From AWTP1-13 sp035762425 (GTDB lineage Bacteria > Pseudomonadota > Alphaproteobacteria > Rhizobiales > Hyphomicrobiaceae): a DNA stretch of 34,220 bases. Position 1 is the first letter of the stretch. Each line of letters starts with the position of its first letter. The notes beneath the pieces were generated by a model. That model worked only from the letters and a program-made list of their open reading frames with translations. It was not told where the DNA came from and did not search any database. Location: the NCBI GenBank assembly GCA_035762425.1, contig DASTOW010000017.1:1-34220 (forward strand), given 5' to 3'. Positions 33,227 through 34,220 of this stretch are shown one piece after another. The translations under genes and the position numbers were made by a program.

Positions 33227-33469
33227 ATGCTGCGATATCTGGTAGCCATGGCTGTAGCGGTCGTTGTGGCGCTGCTGGCGACGCTGTACGTCAGCCCACA
33301 CCTGGCCAGCTTGGCTGTCGACCGCTTCACCTTCGAGAGCCCCGATGAGGTCGGCGCTCTCGAGGACGGCGTCTATATGCTGAGCAATTTCGCCGCCCTG
33401 CTGATCGGCTGGAGCATCGGCTGGCTGATCGGCGGCCGGTTCGATCGCAGCAGGGCAACGGCGGCCTAA
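33227..33469 (+). CDS. Small two-helix membrane protein next to the Tae4-like gene
   Basis: An 80-residue protein with two membrane helices (LVAMAVAVVVALLATLYV, residues 4-21, and FAALLIGWSIGWLIGG, 55-70) separated by an acidic loop of about 33 residues (FTFESPDEVGALEDGVY). The loop would be periplasmic if both termini are inside. GGGAGAG precedes ATG 33227. It follows the Tae4-like gene by 30 bases on the same strand, the place where an immunity gene would be expected, but it does not resemble Tai4. Function unknown; immunity is a possibility, not a finding. Confidence 0.7.
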   Translation: MLRYLVAMAVAVVVALLATLYVSPHLASLAVDRFTFESPDEVGALEDGVYMLSNFAALLIGWSIGWLIGGRFDRSRATAA

Positions 33470-33486
33470 CTCTAGTCCGCTAGCGT

Positions 33487-33527
33487 CGGCGCTTGCGAGT
33501 TGCGAGAATTCCGGCGACAAGCGCCGG
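33487..33527 (+). promoter_or_regulatory. Mutually exclusive hairpins upstream of crcB
   Basis: CGGCGCTTG (33487-33495) pairs perfectly with CAAGCGCCG (33518-33526), nine base pairs. The same 3' arm can instead pair locally as CCGGCG (33511-33516) / CGCCGG (33522-33527). Such an either-or structure 37 bases before the crcB start could be a switch or attenuator. The known fluoride (crcB) riboswitch consensus was looked for and not recognised here. Confidence 0.35.
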
Positions 33528-33563
33528 GATGATCGTACTGCGCTTGTTCCTTCGGATCGGACG

Positions 33564-33944
33564 ATGAAACTCCTTTTCTATGCGATGGCAGGCGGGGCGC
33601 TGGGGTCGGGGGCGCGCCACCTGGTCAACGTCGGCATGGGCCGCTGGCTGGGGCCGGGATTTCCCTGGTGGACGTTCTTCGTCAATGTCACGGGCTGCGT
33701 CCTGATGGGGGTCTTGATCGAAAGCCTCGCTCTCAAATTCCAGGCATCCACGGACCTGCGCACGCTGCTCGCCACCGGCGTACTCGGTGGCTACACCACG
33801 TTCTCGGCGTTCTCGCTGGATTTTTCCTACCTTATGGGCCGGGGCGAGCACATGGCGGCCGCGTTCTATCTGCTCGGATCGGTGGGGCTGTCCATCCTCG
33901 GCCTGTACCTGGGCTTGTGGCTGACCCGGCTGGTGCTGACATGA
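33564..33944 (+). CDS. crcB: Fluoride efflux channel CrcB (Fluc)
   Basis: A 126-residue inner-membrane fluoride channel, dual-topology dimer in known members. Four helices are visible. Family marks are GGALGSGARHLV (residues 10-21), the pore Asn in WTFFVNVTGC (N41) and the GGYTTFSAFS box (75-84), whose Phe80 and Phe83 correspond to the fluoride-path phenylalanines. Length is typical. Its stop overlaps the ATG of the downstream pseudouridine synthase gene by four bases (ATGA, 33941-33944), so the two are co-translated; crcB-rluC pairing is common in alphaproteobacteria. Confidence 0.94.
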   Translation: MKLLFYAMAGGALGSGARHLVNVGMGRWLGPGFPWWTFFVNVTGCVLMGVLIESLALKFQASTDLRTLLATGVLGGYTTFSAFSLDFSYLMGRGEHMAAAFYLLGSVGLSILGLYLGLWLTRLVLT

Positions 33945-34220
33945 GCGGCGTCGACACATTGCAGGTTGCACGCGACGAGGCCGGCCTGCGCCTGGACCGC
34001 TGGTTTCGCGTGCATTTCCCCGACGTCACCTACGGCTATCTGCAGAAGCTGCTACGCTCGGGTCAGGTGCGGGTCGACTCCAAGCGCGTGCAGGCCAACG
34101 CGCGGCTGGAGGCGGGCCAGCAGGTGCGCGTGCCGCAGATGGTGCGCAAGCCCGCCGCCGCCAAACCCTCATTGCAGGCGCCGCTCGGCGTCTCCAAAGG
34201 CGACCGGGACATCATCGAGC
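33941..34220 (+). CDS. RluA-family 23S rRNA pseudouridine synthase, 3' end cut off
   Basis: The first 93 residues of a pseudouridine synthase. The N terminus holds an S4 RNA-binding domain (LRLDRWFRVHF, then YGYLQKLLRSGQVRVDSKRV, about residues 16-54), followed by the start of the linker. The catalytic RLD motif lies beyond the window. The S4 domain and linkage to crcB point to the RluC/RluD group acting on 23S rRNA; which site is modified cannot be told. Start ATG 33941 overlaps crcB by four bases. Confidence 0.9.
   Translation, partial: MSGVDTLQVARDEAGLRLDRWFRVHFPDVTYGYLQKLLRSGQVRVDSKRVQANARLEAGQQVRVPQMVRKPAAAKPSLQAPLGVSKGDRDIIE

Noticed and set aside
33470..33563. Fluoride (crcB) riboswitch
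   Set aside because: Looked for because crcB follows; the conserved pseudoknot bases were not recognised.

Overview
The window is high-GC DNA (by eye about 65% G+C) with strong third-position G/C bias. It suggests a chromosomal segment of an alphaproteobacterium, most likely Hyphomicrobiales/Rhizobiales or a near relative. The reasons are the family content (DUF1134, DUF2585/UPF0314, extensin-like domain protein, secreted HDWYP-Cys-Cys protein, GDYXXLXY/DUF2157 pair, dnaE, class III alcohol dehydrogenase) and intergenic palindromes of the sort common in that order. This placement is an inference; no rRNA or other marker is present.

Layout. 1-3.5 kb: end of a CaiB/BaiF CoA-transferase gene, a membrane-anchored extensin-like protein and gentisate 1,2-dioxygenase, all on +. 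3.7-6.3 kb: a tight minus-strand run of polysaccharide deacetylase, HI0933-type flavoprotein and a small secreted protein. 6.6-14.7 kb: a plus-strand run of MgtE, small secreted protein, GNAT acetyltransferase, glutathione-dependent formaldehyde dehydrogenase, penicillin acylase, glutathione transferase and a DapA-family aldolase/synthase. 14.8-19.5 kb: mostly minus strand, with a coiled-coil protein, a gene-poor kilobase, a ThDP-dependent acetolactate-synthase-like enzyme, a secreted Cys-rich protein, a tandem repeat and an exported intradiol dioxygenase. 19.6-24.5 kb: RidA with a textbook terminator, a second small secreted protein, a DUF937-like protein, DUF1134, DUF2585 and a quinone-oxidoreductase-like MDR enzyme. 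24.7-28.2 kb: dnaE on minus. 28.4-29.2 kb: a two-gene cassette divergent from dnaE, consisting of a 76-residue protein overlapping a TIR/deoxyribosyltransferase-like protein. 29.3-34.2 kb: a YeeE/YedE sulfur transporter, a likely gene remnant, the GDYXXLXY/DUF2157 pair, an orphan Tae4-like peptidoglycan amidase with a small membrane protein, CrcB, and the start of an RluA-type pseudouridine synthase.

Most of the window is ordinary chromosomal housekeeping and accessory metabolism: aromatic ring cleavage, formaldehyde/glutathione chemistry, and Mg, F and S transport. The places that look least explained are four. First, the overlapping gene pair with a TIR/NDT-like fold beside dnaE is a plausible defence or toxin cassette. 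Second, a 135-bp element at 12.8 kb has long imperfect inverted termini and an 8-bp flanking direct repeat, so it is either a MITE or a structured RNA. Third, there is a T6SS-type Tae4 amidase with no T6SS genes in view. Fourth, two paralogous small secreted proteins 16 kb apart align without gaps over their Cys-containing C-terminal halves. No rRNA, tRNA, CRISPR array, complete insertion sequence or prophage was found.
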